A stretch of 64,000 bases of DNA from Tropicibacter sp. R16_0 (lineage in GTDB: Bacteria > Pseudomonadota > Alphaproteobacteria > Rhodobacterales > Rhodobacteraceae), in assembly GCF_017743935.1 (NCBI RefSeq), contig NZ_JAGHRE010000001.1:716438-780437 (forward strand). Reading direction: 5' to 3'. Position 1 is the first letter of the stretch, and each line of letters opens with the position of its first letter. The notes beneath the pieces were generated by a model that saw only the letters and a list, made by a program, of their open reading frames with translations, was not told where the DNA came from and made no database searches. The translations under genes and the position numbers were made by a program. Shown one piece after another: positions 16,327 to 24,341 of the stretch.

Positions 16327-17175
16327 ATGAGCTGGGACGACATGCGATTTCTGCTGGCCATTGCGCAAGCTGGCAGCCTCAAAGATGCAGCGCGACAGTT
16401 GGGCGTGGACAAAACCACCGTCTCGCGGCGTCTGCGCGCCATGGAACGGGATCTTGGGCAGGCTGTGGTCGAGGTCAATGGCGCGGGCTTTGGCCTGACC
16501 AAATTCGGTCGCTCGCTGCATCGACACGCCGAGGTCATGCGGGATGAGATGCAGGTGGTGAACGCGCTCACCCAGGCCGAGTCAGAGATGCAGTTGGGAA
16601 CCGTGCGGCTGACATCGGTGCCTTTGGTCATCAATCACATGCTGCTCCCTGCCTTGACCGACATGCAGGCGACGTCGCAGGGCCTGCAATTGGAGTTGAT
16701 CTCGGAGGCGCGTGATTTGAGCCTGCTGCGGGGCGAGGCCGATATTGCGCTGCGTCTGGCCCGGCCCACCGAAGGGGGCCAAAGCGTTTTGGCCCGTAAG
16801 TTGGGAGAGCTGGAGTATGCCGCCTATGCAATTCCTGGGGCCACGGACGGTCCCTGGATCGGATATGAGCCGCGCATGCAGTATCTGTCACATGCGGAGG
16901 TGATTGCCAAAGCGGCCGCGATAGAGGGCGCATGTCCGGTGTCAGTCAACGATGCCGAGACGCTGTTTCAGATGGTCTGCTCGGGGCACGGCCGAACCCT
17001 TTTGCCCCGGATCATCGGGGCGCGTGATACGAGATTGGTCGAAGTTCCCTTTGCCCATGGCGCCCTCCCCAAACGAGAGGTGTGGTTGATGGTCCGGAAA
17101 GAGCTGCGGGATCTGGAACGCATTCGGCTGGTTGTGGGCTGGCTGGATCGCGTGTTTGCCGACCTCAGCTCATAG
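16327..17175 (+). CDS. LysR-family transcriptional regulator
   Basis: 282 residues. HTH at about 14-40 (LKDAARQLGVDKTTVSRRLRAMERDLG), followed by a shortened effector-binding domain. The start at 16327 (MSWDDMRFLLAIAQAGSL) is the family N-terminus; a 33-residue upstream extension to 16228 would overlap the divergent YciI gene. The protein ends 6 bp inside the convergent MFS gene. Targets are unknown; the divergent YciI gene is the best candidate. Confidence 0.88.
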   Translation: MSWDDMRFLLAIAQAGSLKDAARQLGVDKTTVSRRLRAMERDLGQAVVEVNGAGFGLTKFGRSLHRHAEVMRDEMQVVNALTQAESEMQLGTVRLTSVPLVINHMLLPALTDMQATSQGLQLELISEARDLSLLRGEADIALRLARPTEGGQSVLARKLGELEYAAYAIPGATDGPWIGYEPRMQYLSHAEVIAKAAAIEGACPVSVNDAETLFQMVCSGHGRTLLPRIIGARDTRLVEVPFAHGALPKREVWLMVRKELRDLERIRLVVGWLDRVFADLSS

Positions 17176-18399
17176 GCCCAACTGCCGTTCGCGCCAGATC
17201 ACCACCAGGATCGCCAGAACGCCCAGGACGCTGGTGATCAACATGATCCACAACAGCGGCAATGCCCCCGTTTCAGGCGTCAGCAGGAACCCGGCAAGCG
17301 CGCTGAGCGCTGCGCCGCCGCCCAGCATGATGGCACCGTTCAGGCCGGATGCAGTGCCAGCCAAATGCACCCGCACCGACAAGGCGCCCGCGGTGGCATT
17401 GGGAATGGCCATCCCGTTGCCCAGGCCCACAAAGGTCATGAAGCCAAAGAAGCTCAACGCCGATCCAAGCCCAAGGATCATCACGACCAAGGACAGCGCA
17501 ACGCCGATGGTGTTCAGCCAGCAGCCCCACATGACCATCCGGTTCACGCCGTAGCGCATGGAATAGCGACCACTGATAAAGTTGCCAAAGAAGTAGCCGA
17601 TCGCAGGCGCGCCGAAATAGAACCCCATTTCGGCCGGATTCATCCCGAATACCTCGGTGCCCACAAAAGGCGCCCCGCCCAGATAGGCAAAGAACGCGCC
17701 CGAGCAAAAGCCAGAAGCCAGGGAATAGCCCCAGAACCGGGGCGAGGTCAGCAGCTCGGGGTATTCGCGGAACTGGGCGATCAGCGTCTTGCCGCTTTTC
17801 AGGGCGGTTTCGCCAAAGTCCACGTAGACCAGTATGATTGCCAGCGCGCCCAGCAGGAACAGCAGCCAGAAGTTTGCATGCCAGCCGAATGTTTCATCCA
17901 GCAATCCGCCAATGGCCGGGCCGACCATTGGAACGACAGCCATGCCCATGGTGACATATCCAAGCATCGAAGCCGCTTGATCCTGCTCGTACATGTCGCG
18001 CACGGCGGCGCGGCTCAGGACGATGCCGACGGCGATTACGGCCTGACACATGCGGAAGAACAGAAAGATCTCGGCCGTTGGGGCAAAGATCGTGCCGAGC
18101 GTGGCCAGAAGGAACAGTGCGAGCCCCCACAGGATGACAGGCCGACGCCCTGCCTTGTCTGCGATGGGGCCAATCACAATCTGAAGCGCCGCATTCACCG
18201 CCAGGTACAAGGCGACCGACAGCTGCATCAGGCGATAATCCGTCTGAAAATGCTCGGTCATGTTCGGCAGGCTGGGCAGGAAAACGTTCATGCCCAAGGC
18301 TGACAGCCCTGACAGCAGGATCAGCGTGGTGATGGTGGGCGGTGTGCGCCCCGACCGCGATGGCGTCTTGGATTGAGACTCAGGTTGCATGCTTCGCAT
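17170..18399 (-). CDS. Bcr/CflA-family MFS drug exporter
   Basis: 409 residues, 12 predicted transmembrane helices. LSGLSALGMNVFLPSLPNM at the first helix, the GPIADKAGRRPVILWG loop between helices 2 and 3, and RAAVRDMYEQDQAASMLGYV mark the Bcr/CflA subgroup, proton-driven efflux of bicyclomycin, chloramphenicol or cysteine-like compounds. Substrate here is unknown. Start at 18399, with a second ATG at 18390. Its 3' end overlaps the LysR gene tail-to-tail. The 185-bp gap to pccB holds divergent promoters. Confidence 0.88.
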   Translation of the reverse strand: MRSMQPESQSKTPSRSGRTPPTITTLILLSGLSALGMNVFLPSLPNMTEHFQTDYRLMQLSVALYLAVNAALQIVIGPIADKAGRRPVILWGLALFLLATLGTIFAPTAEIFLFFRMCQAVIAVGIVLSRAAVRDMYEQDQAASMLGYVTMGMAVVPMVGPAIGGLLDETFGWHANFWLLFLLGALAIILVYVDFGETALKSGKTLIAQFREYPELLTSPRFWGYSLASGFCSGAFFAYLGGAPFVGTEVFGMNPAEMGFYFGAPAIGYFFGNFISGRYSMRYGVNRMVMWGCWLNTIGVALSLVVMILGLGSALSFFGFMTFVGLGNGMAIPNATAGALSVRVHLAGTASGLNGAIMLGGGAALSALAGFLLTPETGALPLLWIMLITSVLGVLAILVVIWRERQLGL

Positions 18400-18459
18400 C
18401 TATTCCTGTCGTGCCGAAAGGTCCACGGGGGACGTCGCGTTGACATGACAATTAACAAA

Positions 18460-18507
18460 TTTGCATTTCGCATGAGTTCTTGTTCACCGGGTTTGCAAAT
18501 TTGCGGA
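18460..18507. promoter_or_regulatory. Candidate PccR sites upstream of pccB
   Basis: TTTGCATT at 18460-18467, TTTGCAAA at 18492-18499 and an abutting TTTGCGGA at 18500-18507, ending 77 bp before pccB. The 32-bp spacing resembles that at pccR. Together with the presence of pccR nearby this is the probable activation site for pccB. Confidence 0.6.
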
Positions 18508-18584
18508 ATATTCCTTTGGTTCGCGCTGTGCACTCTATATGGTCTGGCAAAATTGCACATAGGACCATCGCGAGGACAACCGCC

Positions 18585-20117
18585 ATGAAAGATATCCTGA
18601 CCGAACTCGAAGACCGCCGCAATGAGGCGCGTCTGGGTGGCGGGCAACGCCGCATCGACGCGCAGCACGCGCGCGGCAAACTGACGGCGCGCGAACGGAT
18701 CGAACTGCTGCTGGACGAAGACAGCTTTGAAGAGTTCGACATGTTCGTCGCGCACCGCTGTGTCGAGTTTGGCATGGAAAATCAAAAGCATGCGGGCGAC
18801 GGTGTGATCACCGGATGGGGCACCATCAACGGTCGTATGGTTTATGTGTTCAGCCAGGATTTCACCGTCTTTGGTGGTTCGCTGTCGGAAACCCACGCGC
18901 AAAAGATCTGCAAGATCCAGGATATGGCGATCCAGAACGGCGCGCCGATCATTGGCCTGAACGACTCGGGCGGGGCGCGTATTCAGGAAGGCGTCGACTC
19001 GCTGGCAGGCTACGCCGAAGTGTTCCAGCGCAACATCATGGCCAGCGGCGTGGTGCCGCAGATCAGCGTGATCATGGGCCCCTGCGCCGGTGGTGCGGTT
19101 TATTCACCCGCGATGACCGACTTCATCTTCATGGTCAAAGACACCTCTTACATGTTCGTCACCGGGCCTGATGTGGTGAAAACTGTCACCAATGAGGTCG
19201 TGACTGCCGAAGAGCTGGGTGGTGCATCGACCCACACCAAGAAATCGTCTGTCGCAGATGGTGCGTTCGAAAACGATGTCGAGGCTTTGGCCGAAGTGCG
19301 CCGCCTGGTGGACTTCCTGCCGCTCAACAACCGCGAAAAGCCCCCAGTGCGTCCCTTCTTTGACGAGCCGGGCCGTATCGAGAACTCGCTGGACACCATC
19401 GTGCCCGAGAACCCGAACACGCCCTACGACATGAAAGAGCTCATCACCAAAGTGGCGGATGAGGGCGATTTCTATGAGATCCAGGAAGATTACGCCAAGA
19501 ACATCATCACCGGTTTCATCCGCCTTGAGGGGCAGACCGTGGGTGTCGTTGCGAACCAGCCGATGGTTCTGGCGGGCTGCCTGGACATCGACAGCTCGCG
19601 CAAAGCCGCGCGGTTCGTGCGCTTCTGTGACTGTTTTGAAATCCCGATCATGACGCTGGTCGACGTTCCGGGCTTCTTGCCGGGCACCTCGCAGGAATAT
19701 GGCGGCGTCATCAAGCACGGTGCGAAGCTGCTGTTTGCTTATGGTGAAGCCACGGTTCCAAAAGTGACCGTGATCACCCGCAAGGCCTATGGTGGCGCTT
19801 ACGACGTTATGGCGTCCAAGCACCTGCGTGGCGACTTCAACTATGCCTGGCCAACGGCCGAGATCGCGGTGATGGGTGCCAAGGGCGCGACCGAGATCAT
19901 CCACCGCGCCGACCTGGGCGATGCGGACAAGATCGCGGCGCATACGGCGGATTACGAAGACCGTTTCGCCAACCCGTTTGTGGCGGCCGAGCGCGGCTTC
20001 ATCGACGAGGTGATCATGCCCCATTCGACCCGCCGCCGTGTGTCCCGTGCGTTCGCCAGCCTGCGCAACAAGCAGCTGAAGAACCCGTGGAAAAAGCACG
20101 ACAACATTCCGTTGTAA
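18585..20117 (+). CDS. pccB: Propionyl-CoA carboxylase, beta (carboxyltransferase) subunit
   Basis: 510 residues, full length. The biotin-dependent carboxyltransferase N- and C-lobes are complete: [16 protein letters not shown] and [19 protein letters not shown] (acyl-CoA oxyanion hole), then [20 protein letters not shown] and [16 protein letters not shown] (carboxybiotin side). It transfers CO2 from biotin on PccA to propionyl-CoA, giving (S)-methylmalonyl-CoA. The ATG at 18585 matches family N-termini ([20 protein letters not shown]); the upstream frame to 18480 would cover the PccR sites. pccA and mcm follow within 10 kb. Confidence 0.96.
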   Translation: MKDILTELEDRRNEARLGGGQRRIDAQHARGKLTARERIELLLDEDSFEEFDMFVAHRCVEFGMENQKHAGDGVITGWGTINGRMVYVFSQDFTVFGGSLSETHAQKICKIQDMAIQNGAPIIGLNDSGGARIQEGVDSLAGYAEVFQRNIMASGVVPQISVIMGPCAGGAVYSPAMTDFIFMVKDTSYMFVTGPDVVKTVTNEVVTAEELGGASTHTKKSSVADGAFENDVEALAEVRRLVDFLPLNNREKPPVRPFFDEPGRIENSLDTIVPENPNTPYDMKELITKVADEGDFYEIQEDYAKNIITGFIRLEGQTVGVVANQPMVLAGCLDIDSSRKAARFVRFCDCFEIPIMTLVDVPGFLPGTSQEYGGVIKHGAKLLFAYGEATVPKVTVITRKAYGGAYDVMASKHLRGDFNYAWPTAEIAVMGAKGATEIIHRADLGDADKIAAHTADYEDRFANPFVAAERGFIDEVIMPHSTRRRVSRAFASLRNKQLKNPWKKHDNIPL

Positions 20118-20120
20118 GTG

Positions 20121-20471
20121 ATGACGGCGCGCTGGCACATTCTGCGATCTGGTGACGAGCTGACCCTTAGTCGGCGCTTGCCGCCAAGGTTTGATGTCTG
20201 TGCCAGCACGCTTTTGCCCGATGGCGACCCCCTGCGCATCGCGCATCAAGTGCGGCAGGACATGTGGCGTTGTCTTCGGTCTCTTCGCGGGTTCTCTCCG
20301 GTGGTCCGTGTGAGCCGAACCGACACCGCTCTGAGAATAGAAGCCGGAGGGCGGCTGCTTCAAAATCCGCCCTCGGACACGAAGGACAAGATCGAGCAAC
20401 TTTTAGAAGACCCGAACCATCGAACCCGGTGGGTCGCTCATGCCAGACGCAGCAAAAGGTGGGCCTCATGA
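20121..20471 (+). CDS. Hypothetical protein downstream of pccB
   Basis: 116 residues, no domain I recognise. Arg-rich (MTARWHILRSGDELTLSRRLPPRFDVCAS, tail RTRWVAHARRSKRWAS), soluble, with a central DMWRCLRSLRGFSPVVRVSR. It starts 3 bp after the pccB stop (a GTG at 20118 is an alternative) and overlaps the cupin gene by ATGA, so it is co-translated with its neighbours. Position in a tight chain with coding-like composition supports a real gene; function unknown. Confidence 0.6.
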   Translation: MTARWHILRSGDELTLSRRLPPRFDVCASTLLPDGDPLRIAHQVRQDMWRCLRSLRGFSPVVRVSRTDTALRIEAGGRLLQNPPSDTKDKIEQLLEDPNHRTRWVAHARRSKRWAS

Positions 20472-20866
20472 CCCGACTTTGGAAAAATCAGGCCTTCACC
20501 ATCTCCCACGCCGATGAGGGCAAGTTTGTGGGGCAGGGGCTGCGTGCGTTCTTTGAATATCGCGATCTGGGGATTGATGCGGCAACCCAAGGCAAGTTTG
20601 GCGCGCATGTGATCCGGGCGGTTCCGGGCATGGAAAGCCCGGGCGCGTGGCATAGCCACGAGCTGGACTTTCAGATGGTCTATGTCACCAAGGGTTGGGT
20701 CGTCTTTGAATACGAAGGGCAGGGCGAGCACGTCCTGCGCGAGGGATCGTGTGTCCTACAACCCCCCGGCATCAAGCATCGCGAAGTCCGTCATTCCGAT
20801 GACATGGAACTAATTGAGATCACGTCACCATCTCAGTTTGACACCAAGGACGAATCTGCTCCATGA
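20468..20866 (+). CDS. Small cupin-domain protein
   Basis: 132 residues, one cupin barrel: motif 1 is SPGAWHSHELDFQMVYVTKGWV with metal-type histidines and Glu, motif 2 is GSCVLQPPGIKHREV. Single-domain cupins bind a metal and act as isomerases, dioxygenases or sensors; nothing here fixes which. The ATG at 20468 overlaps the preceding stop, and its own stop overlaps the next start (both ATGA), so three genes after pccB form one coupled block. Confidence 0.82.
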   Translation: MTRLWKNQAFTISHADEGKFVGQGLRAFFEYRDLGIDAATQGKFGAHVIRAVPGMESPGAWHSHELDFQMVYVTKGWVVFEYEGQGEHVLREGSCVLQPPGIKHREVRHSDDMELIEITSPSQFDTKDESAP

Positions 20867-21339
20867 TCCGCGCACGCAGAGATAGAACCGCGCACGCGGA
20901 TTGCTGTGCGCACGCAGCCCCGGCAGGAGGAGCTCGCCCTTGGCGAGGCTGGGGCTGCGCATTTGCGGTTCTGTCTTTGGTGTCCACCCATGTCGTCGCC
21001 GAAGCCTCGTTGCCCGTTCCCTCGGGCCAGCCCATCTATCTGGACAACGTTCTGCTTGATGAAAACCCCGGCGAGTTGTGGCTGCGCTTTCGCTTTGTCG
21101 CGCCCAAGATCGGCCAGACCGTGGGGCGTGTCGGCTATGACGTGTCTGCCGTCGACATGGACCATCTGTGCGAAACCTTGGCGGTGCCATACGTCGCGCA
21201 ACGCGAGCTGATGCCCGCGCGCGTGGTAATTTCGCTCTCGGACAAGGCCGTGACATTTGGTGAGAGCGCACCTGATGTAACCCAGTTTTTTGAAGCTTAT
21301 CGGCTGGAAAACGCCCGCTGTATCTGGGAGGAGTTCTGA
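20863..21339 (+). CDS. Secreted hypothetical protein (DUF6497-like)
   Basis: 158 residues. A basic N-terminus and hydrophobic segment (WGCAFAVLSLVSTHVVAEA) form a long signal peptide; the mature part begins PVPSGQPIYLDNVLLDE, followed by LWLRFRFVAPKIG, a conserved MDHLCETLAVPY and CIWEEF at the end. This pattern recalls the Rhodobacteraceae family DUF6497, from memory only. Periplasmic, function unknown. Coupled by ATGA to the cupin gene. Confidence 0.65.
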   Translation: MIRARRDRTAHADCCAHAAPAGGARPWRGWGCAFAVLSLVSTHVVAEASLPVPSGQPIYLDNVLLDENPGELWLRFRFVAPKIGQTVGRVGYDVSAVDMDHLCETLAVPYVAQRELMPARVVISLSDKAVTFGESAPDVTQFFEAYRLENARCIWEEF

Positions 21340-21553
21340 TGACACCACAATATGTTGCGGGTCGAACTTCACCGAAAGAAGGATATGAGGCTTTGGAGTC
21401 ACAGCACACAGACTTGACGCGCTTCGGATGTATTTCCGACATGATTTCCAGTATGGTCAGGCCCGGTTCCCTATCGGGGGCCGTAACCTCGGAACTGAGG
21501 CAGGTAGAGGGTACGCCCTTTGCTGGTTTCGATAACCTAACCAGGAGAGACGG

Positions 21554-21691
21554 ATGTCCAAGAGCATCAAATTCCTTGCAATGGTCGCCTTTGTCGGCGC
21601 CGTTGCGGCATGCGACAACTCGCAAGAAGAAGAGTTTGTCATCGTCGAGCCCATCTCGACCGAGCCGGTCTACACCGGTAAACTCAAGTAA
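21554..21691 (+). CDS. 45-residue lipoprotein
   Basis: Small ORF: MSKSIKFLAMVAFVGAVAAC, then DNSQEEEFVIVEPISTEPVY and TGKLK. It has a basic start, a hydrophobic core and a lipobox ending AAC at residue 20, so it should be a membrane-anchored lipoprotein with a 25-residue acidic tail. AGGAGA five bases upstream (ACCAGGAGAGACGGATG) supports translation. Function unknown. Confidence 0.72.
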   Translation: MSKSIKFLAMVAFVGAVAACDNSQEEEFVIVEPISTEPVYTGKLK

Positions 21692-21760
21692 ACTGGTCCT
21701 GGGGTCGGCCCTTGGGCCGATCCCAACCCGGCTGACCGCCCTGAACCGGGGGGCCGTGTC

Positions 21761-22111
21761 ATGCTGAAACACCGCGGTTTTCCTGGCCGCCTTCCGGGCA
21801 CCGATTTTCAATTCACCATCCGCCGCCCGAACCCCAAGGGCGTCACTGCAATCACGCGGCGAGAGCGGTTTCGCGATCGCAAGCCCGCAGATCGCCGTGC
21901 CGACGCGGGGTTCATGAAGGCGTTGTGGGAGCAGTTTGGCGATCAGCCGTTTGAACGCGGCAACCTGGACGCGGGCCGCTTGAGCTGGCTGTTCGAGCGT
22001 GAGGTGATTGCAGCCGAAGATCCCTTCGATCCGGCAAGCTATGAGGCCCTGCTGGTCATCGACGTAAACGTTGCCCAGGTTTCGTTCCCGGATGTGTTTG
22101 ATCGCCGCTGA
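21761..22111 (+). CDS. Hypothetical protein
   Basis: 116 residues, no recognised domain. Basic N-terminal half (HRGFPGRLPGTDFQFTIRR), then a helix-like FMKALWEQFGDQPFERGNLD and an acidic tail LVIDVNVAQVSFPDVFDRR. It ends 77 bp from the convergent porin gene. Coding potential is plausible from composition, and it lies in the pcc gene chain, but no function can be given. Confidence 0.55.
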   Translation: MLKHRGFPGRLPGTDFQFTIRRPNPKGVTAITRRERFRDRKPADRRADAGFMKALWEQFGDQPFERGNLDAGRLSWLFEREVIAAEDPFDPASYEALLVIDVNVAQVSFPDVFDRR

Positions 22112-22188
22112 TGGATCTGGGGCGCCGACATAAGCTTTGGCCACAGGCTGCGGCCCCGCTCGGGACAGAGCGGGACCGTGGGTGCGCG

Positions 22189-23331
22189 TCAGAAGTTCAG
22201 TTGGACAGCCAGCTGAACGCGGTCCCCTTCAAAGGTGGCGCCGCTGGTGGCGTCGTTTCGCTCGCCGATGATGTATTCCCCGCTGAAGGTCAGGTTGTCG
22301 GTGGCGTTGTAAAAGGCGTTGACGTGGATCGTTTCCAACTCGGTGAACGACAGCGCCCCGGTCGAGGTCGGAAGGTCGTAATCCTCGCGGCCATAGGCGA
22401 TGCCAAAGTTCCACTTTTCCCCAACCGACTGGCGCAGTTCCAGCGTGTAGCCTTCGACGTCATTGGCCTGACCGCCCGAGACCGCGTTGCCAACACCGAT
22501 CAGCAGTGGACCAAGCGCCTCACCCTGGACGTAGGTGGCCTGGAGCAGACCTCCGGCCCAGGGACGGACCGAACCCGACAGCGTCACACCGGTCTGGTCG
22601 ACTTCGACGTTTCCTGCCTGCACCGAACCGTAGAGGCCCGCAATGCGCGCGCTGAACAGGTCGGTGTCATGCGACAGGGCCGCCGTGATGACCGGGTCGT
22701 TCGAGGTCGCGGTGTTTTCCTCGACCGAGGCGCTGAAGGTGGTTTGACCAAAGGACTTGGAATATCGCAGCTGCGGAACACGGGCAAAGGCGATGCCCAC
22801 GGGTCCATTGAATTCCACGGTTGTGGGGTATTGGGCCAGCGGCATGAAGTTGGTCCAGTATTGGCCGATCAGCCAGTTGTCACCAATCCGGACATTGGCA
22901 TGGCGCACGCGCAGTTCGGCCGTGCCGCTGGAGCCGAACAGGTCGAATTCCAATTGGCCCCCGATGGCGCCAAAATCGGATTGCGTGGTGGTGCGCACAC
23001 CCAGACGGGATTGGCGTACCGTGGCGCCGAAATTGCCGTCGGTGGCATTGGCCGGTTCGCCAATGTTGTTCACAAAGGCGGTGTCGCCCTGGTTGAAGTC
23101 AAAGTCATAGTAGGCGTCGGCTTTGACATAACCGTAAAGATCAATGGTGGTGCCCCCCAGGCGGAAATCGCCGCCCTCGGGTTGCGCCTTGGCGCTTTCA
23201 AGCGCCTGAACGCGTGCATTCAGAGCGTCGATCTGTGCCTTGGTGCTGGCCTCGTCCGCCTGGGCAAGCCCGGCTGTGACCAAGCTGGCCATGGCCGCCA
23301 AACTCAGCAGATGCATGTGGACGTGTTGCAT
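22189..23331 (-). CDS. DcaP-type trimeric outer-membrane porin
   Basis: 380 residues. A signal peptide (about 1-25, ending GLAQA) is followed by a short coiled coil (ASTKAQIDALNARVQALESAK), then a beta-barrel: TTIDLYGYVKADAYYDFDF and alternating aromatic strands to the C-terminal VQLAVQLNF ending in Phe. This is the DcaP layout, a 16-strand trimer importing small organic acids. The ATG at 23331 follows GGAGGAGAG. The promoter region carries two palindromes at 23502-23536, so it is likely repressor-controlled. Substrate unknown; the pcc neighbourhood suggests short-chain acids. Confidence 0.85.
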   Translation of the reverse strand: MQHVHMHLLSLAAMASLVTAGLAQADEASTKAQIDALNARVQALESAKAQPEGGDFRLGGTTIDLYGYVKADAYYDFDFNQGDTAFVNNIGEPANATDGNFGATVRQSRLGVRTTTQSDFGAIGGQLEFDLFGSSGTAELRVRHANVRIGDNWLIGQYWTNFMPLAQYPTTVEFNGPVGIAFARVPQLRYSKSFGQTTFSASVEENTATSNDPVITAALSHDTDLFSARIAGLYGSVQAGNVEVDQTGVTLSGSVRPWAGGLLQATYVQGEALGPLLIGVGNAVSGGQANDVEGYTLELRQSVGEKWNFGIAYGREDYDLPTSTGALSFTELETIHVNAFYNATDNLTFSGEYIIGERNDATSGATFEGDRVQLAVQLNF

Positions 23332-23501
23332 TGGGTCTCTCCTCCATTGCGAGTGGTTCGGACCACCCCTTTCACGCAGGCCGGATTGGGTGAAATGACA
23401 ACGATGAGAGCGGAAGGCGTTATTTTTTCAGCGAAAATTGATGCTGACATTGGTTCTGATCACGACAAGTTTTGGGCGCCTGCCATGTCGTTGAATTCGC
23501 G

Positions 23502-23536
23502 CCATACATTTGCGTGTATGGTGTACCGATCGGTAA
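23502..23536. promoter_or_regulatory. Two palindromes upstream of the DcaP porin gene
   Basis: CCATACA-TTTGCG-TGTATGG (23502-23521) and TACCGATCGGTA (about 23523-23535) lie side by side, 170-205 bp before the porin start. A further GTCAC-GCCGTT-GTGAC is at 23576-23591. They look like operators of a dimeric repressor (TetR/GntR-like), but no regulator is adjacent. Confidence 0.4.
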
Positions 23537-23591
23537 ATGGAGCGTTACCGGGGCCCGGAACGTCAGCGTATTCGCGTCACGCCGTTGTGAC

Positions 23592-23835
23592 AGAAGCGGG
23601 CCATTTGCACCTGATTGCACGCGCTACTTTCATGCACGCGCACGCTTTGGTGGATCAGCGCGGGATCGGCATGATTCTGCATACCCCGGCTCAAATTCGG
23701 CAGAAAGCGGCCCATCAGACAGTGAGTCAGGCATCGGGCTTGGCGCGCATCTGCCGTTGGGGCAGCGTGGCGCTTGTGGGTGGCACTACAATGCCTGCGC
23801 CATCCGCACACCATCTATTCCGTACCCCTTCTCAA
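23592..23835. other. Stretch without a supported gene
   Basis: Between the porin promoter palindromes and the terminator at 23836 no ORF on either strand has coding-like composition or a credible start. A terminator with no gene before it suggests a short transcript here, possibly an sRNA, but I could not define its 5' end. Confidence 0.3.
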
Positions 23836-23879
23836 GGGCGGGCCAGTTGCGAGCATTCGTATCTGCCCGCCCCTTTTTC
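23836..23879 (+). terminator. Intrinsic terminator
   Basis: GGGCGGGC (23836-23843) pairs with GCCCGCCC (23865-23872), 21-nt loop, then CTTTTTCT. No protein-coding gene reads into it on this strand (the upstream ORF at 22111 is porin antisense), so it may end a small RNA. Confidence 0.6.
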
Positions 23880-24011
23880 TGCCTATCTCAAACCCCTTGT
23901 TCGGCAGGGTTTTGCGCATGTTCCGGCTGACCGGTTTGCGGTCTTGCGGGCAGGGGGCAATCCCCCTCATCTGGGCGCGCAAACACCAGAACAAAAAGAA
24001 GGATGGGCAGG

Positions 24012-24215
24012 ATGCGAGCAAAAGGGATTTGTATGGCCATGGCACTGTGCGCCGGTTTGGCGGCCTGCGGGGACAACCCGACGGAACAGGCGCTCTATGG
24101 CGGCGGGGCAGGGTTCCTGGGCGCACTCGCGCTTGACGGTAACCCGGTCATCGGGGCTGCGGCTGGGGCTGCGGGCAACGTCATCTATTGCAAGACACAG
24201 AACACCTGCAACTGA
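24012..24215 (+). CDS. Small glycine-rich lipoprotein
   Basis: 67 residues: MRAKGICMAMALCAGLAAC is a lipoprotein signal with lipobox LAAC at 16-19, then DNPTEQALYGGGAGFLGALA and a Gly/Ala-rich GAAAGAAGN segment resembling a short glycine zipper, ending in two cysteines (YCKTQNTC). AAGAAGG is 9 bp before 24012, which favours this ATG over 24003. Probably envelope-anchored; function unknown. A terminator follows at 24271. Confidence 0.7.
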   Translation: MRAKGICMAMALCAGLAACGDNPTEQALYGGGAGFLGALALDGNPVIGAAAGAAGNVIYCKTQNTCN

Positions 24216-24270
24216 CGCCTCAGTTGCACGTCACATCCAGGCCGCCTGCGGTCTGAACCAACATGCGCAG

Positions 24271-24308
24271 AACGCCGCCTTGGGCCATGTGGTCCGGGGC
24301 GGCGTTTT
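24271..24308 (+). terminator. Intrinsic terminator before pccA
   Basis: Nine-base stem AACGCCGCC (24271-24279) / GGCGGCGTT (24298-24306), extended by GGCC/GGTCC in the loop, with only a TTTT tail. It separates the small lipoprotein from pccA, so pccA needs its own promoter or is attenuated. Confidence 0.6.
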
Positions 24309-24341
24309 GCGTTCTCAAACACCCAAGACAAAGGACATCGC

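Noticed and set aside
21339..21767. 142-codon ORF after the DUF6497-like gene
   Set aside because: Overlaps the 45-residue lipoprotein, which has a clear signal peptide and ribosome site; the longer frame shows no domain.
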